Below, one piece after another: positions 44,028-52,313 of a DNA stretch of 64,000 bases (position 1 is the first letter of the stretch; each line of letters starts with the position of its first letter). The notes under the pieces are model-generated. The model made no database searches, had not been told where the DNA came from, and saw only the letters and a program-made list of their open reading frames with translations. The position numbers were made by a program, and so were the translations under genes. The stretch is taken from positions 1-64,000 of the forward strand of contig JAEUVZ010000035.1 of assembly GCA_016786665.1 (NCBI GenBank), in the 5' to 3' direction. The DNA is from Flavipsychrobacter sp. GTDB lineage: Bacteria; Bacteroidota; Bacteroidia; Chitinophagales; Chitinophagaceae.

Positions 44028-45413
44028 ATGGCGGAACATACACAGAAAAAGGGCAACCGGCTTACCCTGTATATATTCATCGGTTTATTACTGGGGGTGG
44101 CGTTGGGTTTCTGGCTGAACGGTACCTATGTAAAGAGCGAGAACGACCAGGTAACCATGCTTACATCATCGCTGGAGTCGGTGAAAAAGCAAATGGAGGG
44201 CGTTAAAGATACCACCTCTGAGGCCTACAAAGGTTTTGCCGCCCTGAAAGCCGACATGTCGGGCAAGAAGGCAGAATTGATGGAAGCCCGGGACAGCAAG
44301 CTGGAGCCCTTCTCCCTGATCGCCGATATTTTCCTTCGCCTGATAAAGATGATTGTGGCCCCGCTGGTGTTCACCACGCTGGTGGTGGGCGTTGCAAAGC
44401 TGGGCGATATTAAATCCGTAGGCCGTATAGGGGGCAAAACACTCTTGTGGTTTTTCTGCGCTTCCTTCGCCAGCCTCATGCTGGGTATGGTGCTCGTCAA
44501 TTTCTTTGAGCCGGGTACACGCATGCACCTGCCATTGCCCGACGCCGCTGATGTAGTGGTAAAAAAGACTGCCCTCTCGCTGAAGGAATTCCTCTACCAC
44601 GTATTCCCTACATCGGTGATAGATGCCATGGCCAAGAACGAGATACTGCAGATAGTGGTGTTCTCTATTTTCTTTGGCGTAGGCACGGCTGCCATTGGCC
44701 CCAAGGGGGAAGTGGTAGTAGATATCATGGACTCCTTCTCCCACGTAATACTAAAGGTGACCGGCTATATAATGAACGCTGCACCGCTCGCCGTGTTTGG
44801 CGCCATGACGGCGATAATTGCCAAGCAGGGGCTGGGCATACTCAGCACCTATGCCATATTTATTGGAGAGTTCTATTTAGGACTGTTGCTGTTGTGGCTC
44901 TTGCTGCTCTTTGCCGGGTTCCTTTTTATACGCCGGCGTATTTTCTCACTCGTGCGTCATATTAAGGACCCGGCTATACTCGCATTCAGTACCAGTAGTT
45001 CCGAAGCGGCTTTCCCCAAAACATTAATGGAGCTGGAGCGCTTCGGCTGTAAGAACCGCATAGTCAGCTTCGTCCTGCCCCTGGGTTATTCGTTCAATCT
45101 CGATGGCTCTATGATGTATATGACCTTTGCTTCTTTGTTCATTGCACAGTCGTATGGTATTCATTTAGATTTCCCAACACAGATGAGCATGCTCATGGTG
45201 CTGATGCTCACCAGCAAGGGCATAGCGGGTGTGCCGCGCGCGTCGCTGGTGGTTATAGCCGGCACGCTGGCTACATTTAATATACCGGAGGCGGGGCTTG
45301 CCTTGCTGCTGGGTATAGACCCGCTTCTCGATATGGGCCGCAGCGCAACTAATGTTGTCGGCAACAGCGTAGCCACGGCGGTGGTGAGCAAGTGGGAAAA
45401 AGCACTCGACTAG
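44028..45413 (+). CDS. dicarboxylate/amino acid:cation symporter (DAACS)
   Basis: 461 residues of the GltP/DctA family, which import dicarboxylates or acidic amino acids with Na+ or H+. Substrate-site landmarks are FSTSSSEAAFPKTL (HP1 serine-rich loop), LGYSFNLDGSMMYMTFASLF and GIAGVPRASLVVIAGTL. A hydrophilic helical insert of about 60 residues (about 40-95) follows the first helix, longer than in E. coli GltP but usual in Bacteroidota. The repeat array lies immediately upstream where a promoter should be. Confidence 0.92.
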   Translation: MAEHTQKKGNRLTLYIFIGLLLGVALGFWLNGTYVKSENDQVTMLTSSLESVKKQMEGVKDTTSEAYKGFAALKADMSGKKAELMEARDSKLEPFSLIADIFLRLIKMIVAPLVFTTLVVGVAKLGDIKSVGRIGGKTLLWFFCASFASLMLGMVLVNFFEPGTRMHLPLPDAADVVVKKTALSLKEFLYHVFPTSVIDAMAKNEILQIVVFSIFFGVGTAAIGPKGEVVVDIMDSFSHVILKVTGYIMNAAPLAVFGAMTAIIAKQGLGILSTYAIFIGEFYLGLLLLWLLLLFAGFLFIRRRIFSLVRHIKDPAILAFSTSSSEAAFPKTLMELERFGCKNRIVSFVLPLGYSFNLDGSMMYMTFASLFIAQSYGIHLDFPTQMSMLMVLMLTSKGIAGVPRASLVVIAGTLATFNIPEAGLALLLGIDPLLDMGRSATNVVGNSVATAVVSKWEKALD

Positions 45414-45476
45414 AAGCTCATAAACCGTTTATTCTTAGTATTTTCACTGCGATTTTTTAAAGATAGTAAGACCGTT

Positions 45477-46205
45477 ATGCAGGATTTTATAGAATTGGTA
45501 AAAGAATTGATGGATGTAGATCAGTTGTCGCATTATGTAACGCTCTATGGTGGGCTGTATCTCGTAGCCCTCATCGTTTTTGCTGAGACAGGATTGTTTA
45601 TTGGGTTCTTCCTTCCGGGAGATTCACTGTTGTTTGTTACTGGAATCATGATTGCCAATCCTACTGACCCTAACCCAACCGCCAGTAGTCTCATTAACTT
45701 ACTTTACTGGGTTTCCCTTATTAGCGTTGCCGGGATTATTGGTAATAGTGTCGGTTATTGGTTTGGTAAAAAGACCGGCCCATTGATGTTTCAGCGAAAG
45801 GATACGCTGTTGTTTAAACGTAAGCATCTGTTGCAAGCTCAGGAGTTTTACGAAAAGCGTGGGGGTGGAGCAATAATTCTTGCACGCTTTCTGCCAATAG
45901 TGCGGACTTTTGCACCAATAGTTGCCGGGGTTGTTCAGATGGACCGGAAAAAGTTTTTTCTGTATAATGTAATTGGTAGTATATCATGGGTGGGGAGTAT
46001 GACGATGGCCGGTTACTTTCTGGGGAACATTCCATGGGTAAAGTTGAATTTTGAAAAGATAGTGATCGGCATCATTGTGGTCACTACCGGGCCGGTACTC
46101 TTTAAAATGATATTCAGTAAAAAGAAGTCTCCTGTACTGGAAGTGGGCAAGGAAGCTGTGGAGGAGTCCCTCGGCATGAACGACGAGCCAACTGACAAAA
46201 AATAA
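45477..46205 (+). CDS. DedA family membrane protein
   Basis: 242 residues. DedA/SNARE-associated motifs: FAETGLFIGFFLPGDSLLF in the first half-hairpin and ILARFLPIVRTFAPIVAGV in the second, followed by FFLYNVIGSISWVGSM. Proteins of this family translocate lipid carriers such as undecaprenyl phosphate. The gene overlaps the MFS gene by one base (TAATG) and is AT-richer than its neighbours. Confidence 0.9.
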   Translation: MQDFIELVKELMDVDQLSHYVTLYGGLYLVALIVFAETGLFIGFFLPGDSLLFVTGIMIANPTDPNPTASSLINLLYWVSLISVAGIIGNSVGYWFGKKTGPLMFQRKDTLLFKRKHLLQAQEFYEKRGGGAIILARFLPIVRTFAPIVAGVVQMDRKKFFLYNVIGSISWVGSMTMAGYFLGNIPWVKLNFEKIVIGIIVVTTGPVLFKMIFSKKKSPVLEVGKEAVEESLGMNDEPTDKK

Positions 46206-47440
46206 TGGAGCATACCCACCCAAAGCAATTATCTCTTTTTAGTATCCCGGTGCTGGTTGCAGCACTGGGATATTTTGTTGATATCTACGACCTGTTGCTT
46301 TTCGGCATCGTGCGTGTGGAAAGCCTGCGTAGTCTAAACCTCTCCGAGGAGATGGTGAAAAGCGCCGGGGAGAGCATCATCAGCTACCAGATGGTTGGCT
46401 TGCTGCTGGGGGGGATAGGTTGGGGCGTGCTGGGCGATAAAAAGGGCCGGTTAAGTGTCTTGTTCGGGTCTATACTACTGTACTCGCTGGCCAATATAGC
46501 CAATGGCTTTGTGCAGACAGTGGCGCAGTATGAGTGGTGCCGCTTCATAGCAGGCATCGGCTTGGCGGGTGAGCTGGGTGCCGGCATCACCCTGGTAAGC
46601 GAGCTGATACCCAAAGAGCGCCGGGGCGTGGCCACATCGCTGGTGGCGGGCGTAGGGCTCACCGGGGCGGTAGTGGCTTTCTTTATTTCCGAGCAGTTCC
46701 ACTGGCGCACCTGCTATTATATAGGGGGTGGACTGGGCCTTATGCTGCTGCTGCTCCGTATATCGGTTTTTGAGTCGGGAATGTTTACCCGTATCAAGCA
46801 CGAAGCCGTAAGCCGGGGCAATTTCCTGATGTTCTTTACCAATCGCCGCCGTTTCAAAAAGTACCTCATGGCCATCCTTATCGGCCTGCCCACCTGGTAC
46901 GTTATCGGCATACTGGTCACTTTTTCCAAAGAGTTTGGCGAGCACTTCAATCTCGATGAACCCATTAAGCCCGGCAAGGGCATCATGCTGGCCTATGTCG
47001 CCATTTCGGTGGGCGATATACTGATTGGGCTGGTGAGCCAGTGGCTGCGCAGCCGCAAGAAGGCGCTGTTTCTATTTTACGGGCTCACCATCATCGGCAT
47101 AGTGCTCTTTTTTATGCAGCAGAATGGCACTGCGGCCAATATGTACCTTATCTGCGCGTTCCTGGGCTTCGGAACCGGCTTCTGGGCGATATTTGTTACT
47201 ATGGCGGCGGAGCATTTTGGTACCAACCTCCGGGCCACGGCCGCTACCACTGCGCCCAACATGGTGCGGGGTTCACTGCCCCTTATGCTGATGCTCTTTG
47301 CCTGGTTGCAGGATGGGGCGGGCCTCACCTACATCAATGCAGGCATCGTTACCGGGGGAGTGGTAATGACGATCACCCTCGTTGCCGCGTTCTTTACTGA
47401 AGAGACCTTCGGCAAAGACCTCAATTTCCTGGAATACTAA
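46205..47440 (+). CDS. MFS transporter
   Basis: 411 residues with about 12 membrane helices. The loop 2-3 motif GWGVLGDKKGRLSVL and EWCRFIAGIGLAGELGAGIT mark a sugar-porter or metabolite-proton MFS protein. The substrate is not predictable. Its start overlaps the stop of dedA by one base, so the two are cotranslated. Confidence 0.9.
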   Translation: MEHTHPKQLSLFSIPVLVAALGYFVDIYDLLLFGIVRVESLRSLNLSEEMVKSAGESIISYQMVGLLLGGIGWGVLGDKKGRLSVLFGSILLYSLANIANGFVQTVAQYEWCRFIAGIGLAGELGAGITLVSELIPKERRGVATSLVAGVGLTGAVVAFFISEQFHWRTCYYIGGGLGLMLLLLRISVFESGMFTRIKHEAVSRGNFLMFFTNRRRFKKYLMAILIGLPTWYVIGILVTFSKEFGEHFNLDEPIKPGKGIMLAYVAISVGDILIGLVSQWLRSRKKALFLFYGLTIIGIVLFFMQQNGTAANMYLICAFLGFGTGFWAIFVTMAAEHFGTNLRATAATTAPNMVRGSLPLMLMLFAWLQDGAGLTYINAGIVTGGVVMTITLVAAFFTEETFGKDLNFLEY

Positions 47441-47560
47441 CCCCTATGCATGTGGATATCCTCCACCCGGCAATTCTGACGTATTACGTAAATTTGGGTA
47501 TCCACCGGAACCCCTGCCTGGAAAGGCTTTAGCAGGAAAACGGGTTAAAATGAGTTAAAA

Positions 47561-47672
47561 CAAAAGTCAATTCTCGCCAACTAAAAGTCAAATTTGGTTA
47601 AAGCAAAAGTCAAATTTCGCCAACTAAAAGTAAAGTAAAAGTCAAATTTGGTTAAAGCAAAAGTCAAATTTG
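47561..47672 (+). repeat. AT-rich short tandem repeat
   Basis: Two composite units (47561-47603 and 47604-47657) and a partial third. Each contains CAAAAGTCAA(ATTT), CGCCAACTAAAAGT and CAAATTTGGTTAAAG. It occupies the space between the MFS gene and the GT-C gene; no other feature is seen in 47441-47703. Confidence 0.7.
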
Positions 47673-47703
47673 AAAACAAAATTTTGTTGATTATCAATAA
47701 GTT

Positions 47704-49053
47704 ATGAAAGAATCCGGTCGTTACGGAGACAGCAATAGCAGGATGGTGTTTTTGGGCTGCATTATAGGTGCGGTGCTCCACTTTATCGCCTGCTATCCCG
47801 GCTATATGACCGGGGACAGCCTCGACCAGTATGGGCAATCGCTTACAGGTGCCTACAACCAATGGCACCCGCCGGTAATGGCTGCCTGGTGGCGCTGCCT
47901 GAATCTTATCTCCAGCGGGCCGCAGTGCATGCTGGCGTTCCAGGTAGTTTGCCTTTGGGCGGGGATGTTTTTCCTGGCTGATATAGTTCGCAGCAGCCGG
48001 TGGTGGTGGTTGGCCGTGGGATTGTTCGCTTTTGCGCCATTTGTGCAAAATCACGCCGGGTATATTGTCAAGGATGCCCAGATGGCGCTATCGTGGTTCC
48101 TTGCCTGCATGTGGATGCTGCACATAGCTGTTTACAAGAGGAAGCCGCATGCGGTAGAGGTAGTCTTGTGTACCGTGTTGCTGGTTTACGGCTGCTGGAT
48201 AAGGCTGAATGCGCTTCCGGGGTTTGTGCCGCTTTGCTTCTTATGGGCGCATGTGTTCCTGCCGGGGAAGCGAAGGCTGCTGCAATGGGCGGCCGCGGGT
48301 GTGCTCATAGGTGCTAGTGTCCTGTCGCTAAAGGGGTTTAACAACTATGTGGTCCATTCCGCGAAAGCGTACCCGGAGCTGAAGCTCTTTATGCACGATT
48401 TGTCAGGTATCTACATCCGCACCGGGCAAGATGTGTTCCCCGCCTCCTTATACGATAATCCGCAATTTGATACCGGGTATATCAGGCGGCGGTACAATCC
48501 CACCACGTTCGATAACATCTGGTGGAATAATGATGGGGTGAAGATATTGGATGGCGATGATGCGTCGCTTTACCCGGTACTGAAGCAGGCCTGGCTGCAG
48601 GCGGTAGCCGCCCACCCGGCAACCTATGCGCAGATGCGGGCCGATGGCTTGCTCTACTACCTGCGCATCAGGAACAGCGGCGATCATTTTTACTACACCA
48701 TCGATTTTATAGACGATAACCGGTGGGGTTTCAAGGTGAGTGATAATTTCCTCAGGCGGCTCTGGCTGAAGGGGATACACCTGAATGGGGCTATGCCGTG
48801 GATGAGGCCCTGGTTCTGGATACTGCTGAACGTGGGCCTGCTCTTCGGTACGGCTAAGTTAAGAAACAGCGGGTACCGGGTAGTAGCTAAGGCCATGCTG
48901 TGGTCGGGGTTGCTGTATTTCTTGCCGCTGTATTTTCTGTACCAGGCCGACCATGAGTTCCGGTTCACTTACTGGAACTGCTTCGTCTGTTCACTTACCC
49001 TGCTGTTCTATATAGCGGAAAGGCTGGAGAAACCAGTCCCCAGCCCTTCCTGA
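47704..49053 (+). CDS. GT-C type membrane protein (DUF6020-like)
   Basis: 449 residues with about ten membrane helices. The first lumenal loop has PGYMTGDSLDQYGQSLTG followed by QWHPPVMAAWW, the acidic pattern and downstream HPP of glycosyltransferases of the GT-C superfamily and the DUF6020 family. A large extracytoplasmic loop (about 225-340) contains GDDASLYPVL. Probably transfers a sugar from a polyprenyl carrier; acceptor unknown. The start follows the AT-rich repeat. Confidence 0.72.
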   Translation: MKESGRYGDSNSRMVFLGCIIGAVLHFIACYPGYMTGDSLDQYGQSLTGAYNQWHPPVMAAWWRCLNLISSGPQCMLAFQVVCLWAGMFFLADIVRSSRWWWLAVGLFAFAPFVQNHAGYIVKDAQMALSWFLACMWMLHIAVYKRKPHAVEVVLCTVLLVYGCWIRLNALPGFVPLCFLWAHVFLPGKRRLLQWAAAGVLIGASVLSLKGFNNYVVHSAKAYPELKLFMHDLSGIYIRTGQDVFPASLYDNPQFDTGYIRRRYNPTTFDNIWWNNDGVKILDGDDASLYPVLKQAWLQAVAAHPATYAQMRADGLLYYLRIRNSGDHFYYTIDFIDDNRWGFKVSDNFLRRLWLKGIHLNGAMPWMRPWFWILLNVGLLFGTAKLRNSGYRVVAKAMLWSGLLYFLPLYFLYQADHEFRFTYWNCFVCSLTLLFYIAERLEKPVPSPS

Positions 49054-49073
49054 ATGTTTATCAGTCAGTCTTC

Positions 49074-50222
49074 CTAAGCAAGCTCCGCTGCGTAGGTCTT
49101 TATCTCGTTATATACCGTGTCGCGCTCTACGGGTATGCGCCCCGCTGATGTTATCAGTTGGCAGAGGTCTTCGGTGCTCATAGAGGGTACCTGCTCTTCA
49201 GAGCCGGCCATAGAGTATATCTTGGTGGTATCGTCTATGGTGCCGTCCAGGTCGTTTACGCCAAAGGACAGCGTCAGTTGCGCCGACTGCCGGCCCAGCA
49301 TAGGCCAGTACGCCTTCAGGTTCCGGAAGTTATCCATAAACAGGCGCGCTATCGCATACAGGCGCATGTCTTCAATAACGGAAACCTCCGCTATGTGCGA
49401 CATGTCGTTTTCTTTATTACGGAACTTGAGCGGTATAAAGCAGTTAAAGCCACCTGTTTCATCTTGCAGGGCGCGAAGGCGGCTCATATGGTCCACCCGG
49501 TGGGCGTAGTTTTCAATATGGCCATACAGCATGGTGGCGTTGCTGTGCATGTCCAGCCGGTGTGCCGTGCCATGAATGTCCAGCCAGCCGTCTCCGTCTA
49601 CCTTGTCGGCGCAGATGACATTGCGAACATCAGGGTGGAATATTTCCGCGCCACCGCCGGGCAACGATTGAAGGCCGGCGTCTTTCAGTTGTTGCATGCC
49701 TTGCTGGGTGGTCAGCTTCGCTTTGCGGAACATGTAGTCCAGTTCCACCGCCGTGAAGCCTTTTATGTGCAGGCCGGGGCGATGCGCCTTTATCTTGCTG
49801 ATGAGCTCGCAAAAGAACTCGAGGTTCATTTTAGGATGCACGCCACCTACTATGTGTACCTCGGTTACGGGTTCTCCGTCATACTTGCGCACCATATCCA
49901 TCATCTGCTCTATGCTCATTTCCCAGCCCTCATCGCGGTGCTTGTATTGGCGGGAGTAAGAGCAGAAGTTGCAGGTGAACACACATACGTTCGTAGGCTC
50001 TATATGGAAATTCCGGTTGAAGTAAACCTTATCGCCATGCAGGCGCTCCCTTACGTGGTTTGCCAGGGCGCCCAGGTACCCCGGTTCCCCTTTTTCAAAA
50101 AGCAAAACGCCTTCCTCTTCAGAAAGGCGTTGCTGATTTTGTATTTTTTCTGCTATGTGCAGCAGTTGCTTGTCTAAGTCCTGTTGCTTTAAAACATCTT
50201 GTAAGCTAAGCGTACTGGTCAT
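49074..50222 (-). CDS. mqnE: aminofutalosine synthase
   Basis: 382 residues, radical SAM enzyme of the futalosine route to menaquinone; joins dehydrochorismate ether and SAM to make aminofutalosine. The iron-sulfur motif is C80-x3-C84-x2-C87 (NVCVFTCNFCSYSR), with EVHIVGGVHPKMN, LPGGGAEIFHP and NATMLYGHIE downstream as in MqnE rather than MqnC. The ATG at 50222 overlaps by one base the stop of the M43 protease gene, an odd pairing for an enzyme of quinone synthesis. Confidence 0.92.
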   Translation of the reverse strand: MTSTLSLQDVLKQQDLDKQLLHIAEKIQNQQRLSEEEGVLLFEKGEPGYLGALANHVRERLHGDKVYFNRNFHIEPTNVCVFTCNFCSYSRQYKHRDEGWEMSIEQMMDMVRKYDGEPVTEVHIVGGVHPKMNLEFFCELISKIKAHRPGLHIKGFTAVELDYMFRKAKLTTQQGMQQLKDAGLQSLPGGGAEIFHPDVRNVICADKVDGDGWLDIHGTAHRLDMHSNATMLYGHIENYAHRVDHMSRLRALQDETGGFNCFIPLKFRNKENDMSHIAEVSVIEDMRLYAIARLFMDNFRNLKAYWPMLGRQSAQLTLSFGVNDLDGTIDDTTKIYSMAGSEEQVPSMSTEDLCQLITSAGRIPVERDTVYNEIKTYAAELA

Positions 50223-51550
50223 TATTCTACTACTATTTTTCTGGTCACCTTGCCTTCGCTGAACTGGCATTGCACAAAGTAAATGCCTTTGCTCTTATCG
50301 CTGATATCAATATTGTAGATGGCAGTATTAGGTGTGGCGTTCTGCTCATAAACCTTCTGGCCCATTACATTGGTAACCTCGATGCGCTGCAACGTTCCCG
50401 GTGCGGTGGCAAAGTTAATGTTTATTTTACCGTTAGTGGGGTTCGGGTACACGTCAAATTGGTTTTCCAGTTCTACGCTCAATAGCTCGGTAGGCCACTG
50501 GAAGATAGAGGGGTCAGGTGTCAGCGTGCTGGGATAAGTAGTGTGCATGCGGGTCACCTGTCCCTTAGAGAACATTACCATGCAGCCGTCGTCTACATAG
50601 TCCATGTAGTTCATCCACATTTCGCCTCCGGCGCTGCTGGTGCAGTTAGCGTACACCGTGTTCTGGCCGGGGCAGCCGCCATTGGCGTCGTCCTGCTGGG
50701 GGGTGTCATTGATGCCGTCGTCATCCGAGCAGTTGGGTTGTTCGCCCCATATGTGCTCCAGGCCCAGGAAGTGGCCAATCTCGTGAGTGGTAGTGCGGCC
50801 TTTGTCTATACCGCTAATGTATGGGTCGTTGGTAACGGTAGGGATAGTACGTTTACCGAACGCCTGGTAATTGATCACTACACCCATCTCTTCCGCGGGA
50901 AGGAAGAAGTCGGTAACCAGGTATTTAGGAAAGGCGATACCCAGCAGTTGGTTATCTGTAAAGTTGCAAACCCATATATTCAGGTATTTCGCTGTATTCC
51001 AGGCAGCAGCGCCACCGGTTGCTGTGTACTTTACATTGCTGCACGCAAACTGGGAACCAATAGTGCCACCCAGTCCGTTGAACGCTGACTGGCTGGTAGT
51101 GATGATTTCGTAGCCCGGTGTGGAAGTGCCGTTAGGCTTACGGTGGGCCAGGGAGAAAAGGATATTGGCGTTGCCGTACAGGGGTTTGAACACCGCGGGT
51201 ATGCGGGTGCTGTCCCCGTTCATTTTCTGGAAGTCGCGGTTGAGCACTACCAGTTGGGAGTCGATACGCTTAAGGATACCTTGCGTGCCCCCGATAGAAT
51301 TTATCTGGCTTTGGTTCAGCACTATGTGTACCACCACCGGTATCTCGTAGGCCGCGGTAGATTGTGTGCTTTTGGCTGCGGCTTCGTCCTTTAGGATGGC
51401 CAGCTTCTTGTGTTGTTCATACGTAGCCCTCATGCCGGGGTCCGCATAAATCTTGTCCATCAAATATTCGTGACCGCATTTTTTCTGCGCACCGGCTACT
51501 AAAGGAGTGAGCAATGCCGCAAATGCAACCCCCGATAACAATTTTTTCAT
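50222..51550 (-). CDS. M43 (cytophagalysin-like) metalloprotease with T9SS domain
   Basis: 442 residues. A signal peptide ending AGA is followed by a propeptide and the metzincin core HEIGHFLGLEH (His256, Glu257, His260, His266) with the Met-turn in MNYMDYVDDGCMVMFS. A T9SS type A domain (FDVYPNPTNGKININ ... GIYFVQCQFSEGK) closes the protein. Secreted through the type IX system; digests extracellular protein. Upstream and coupled to mqnE. Confidence 0.92.
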   Translation of the reverse strand: MKKLLSGVAFAALLTPLVAGAQKKCGHEYLMDKIYADPGMRATYEQHKKLAILKDEAAAKSTQSTAAYEIPVVVHIVLNQSQINSIGGTQGILKRIDSQLVVLNRDFQKMNGDSTRIPAVFKPLYGNANILFSLAHRKPNGTSTPGYEIITTSQSAFNGLGGTIGSQFACSNVKYTATGGAAAWNTAKYLNIWVCNFTDNQLLGIAFPKYLVTDFFLPAEEMGVVINYQAFGKRTIPTVTNDPYISGIDKGRTTTHEIGHFLGLEHIWGEQPNCSDDDGINDTPQQDDANGGCPGQNTVYANCTSSAGGEMWMNYMDYVDDGCMVMFSKGQVTRMHTTYPSTLTPDPSIFQWPTELLSVELENQFDVYPNPTNGKININFATAPGTLQRIEVTNVMGQKVYEQNATPNTAIYNIDISDKSKGIYFVQCQFSEGKVTRKIVVE

Positions 51551-51642
51551 CTAAGTATGTACTATTGAAGTTTGAGATTGCTAAAATTAAGGATTTATCC
51601 GCAGGGAATTGTCATGCGGATAAAAAATATGCGATAGTGTGA

Positions 51643-52248
51643 TTACTTGTCTTTGCGGCTGTTTATCTCGTCGCGGATGTTGATAGCGCGTACGTAATCT
51701 TCCTGTTCCAGTACCTGTTGCAGCAGGGTGTTCAGTTCCTCCAGGTTCAGGTTTTTCAGGTCGGCGTCGGATGCCGCTGTAGAGCTGACCGTCGCTTTTG
51801 GCGAAGCATCGTCGGTGGCGCCCGCTGCCGGCTCCGACTGGTCCAGGTAGAGCCCGGCGGTCTCCAGTATGTTCTCGTAGGTATATATATGGCAATTCGC
51901 CCTTACAGCCATTGCCAGCGCATCGGAGGTGCGGGAGTCTATCTCCACTACCTCGCCTTCGTGGCGGCATACCAGGCGGGCGAAAAAGATACCTTCTTCC
52001 AGCTTATAGATGATCACTTCCAGCAACTCTATATTGAAGGTGGTCATAAAGTTGGCAAACAGGTCGTGTGTCAGGGGGCGGCTGGGCTGCATGCGCTCCA
52101 GCGCAACAGCGATGGCCTGTGCTTCAAAGCCACCTATTACAATCGGTAAGCGCCTTAGTCCGTTTACTTCGCCTAACACTACAGCATATGAATGAGTTTG
52201 GGTAACGCTGTGTGAAAGGGCTACGATCTCTAATTCTATCTTTTTCAT
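51643..52248 (-). CDS. bifunctional nuclease family protein (DUF151)
   Basis: 201 residues. Residues 1-130 form the bifunctional nuclease domain (SHSYAVVLGEV, LPIVIGGFEAQAIAVALE, SRTSDALAMAVRANCHIYT). The end (LEELNTLLQQVLEQEDYVRAINIRDEIN) is a UvrB/UvrC-interaction-like helical hairpin, an arrangement common in Bacteroidota. Role proposed in nucleic acid cleavage; not demonstrated here. Confidence 0.88.
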   Translation of the reverse strand: MKKIELEIVALSHSVTQTHSYAVVLGEVNGLRRLPIVIGGFEAQAIAVALERMQPSRPLTHDLFANFMTTFNIELLEVIIYKLEEGIFFARLVCRHEGEVVEIDSRTSDALAMAVRANCHIYTYENILETAGLYLDQSEPAAGATDDASPKATVSSTAASDADLKNLNLEELNTLLQQVLEQEDYVRAINIRDEINSRKDK

Positions 52249-52313
52249 TAATTGCGTTGCGCTGTCTTTCCAGACATTATTCCGTGAAGATAATGATTTT
52301 CCATTAAAGCTTT

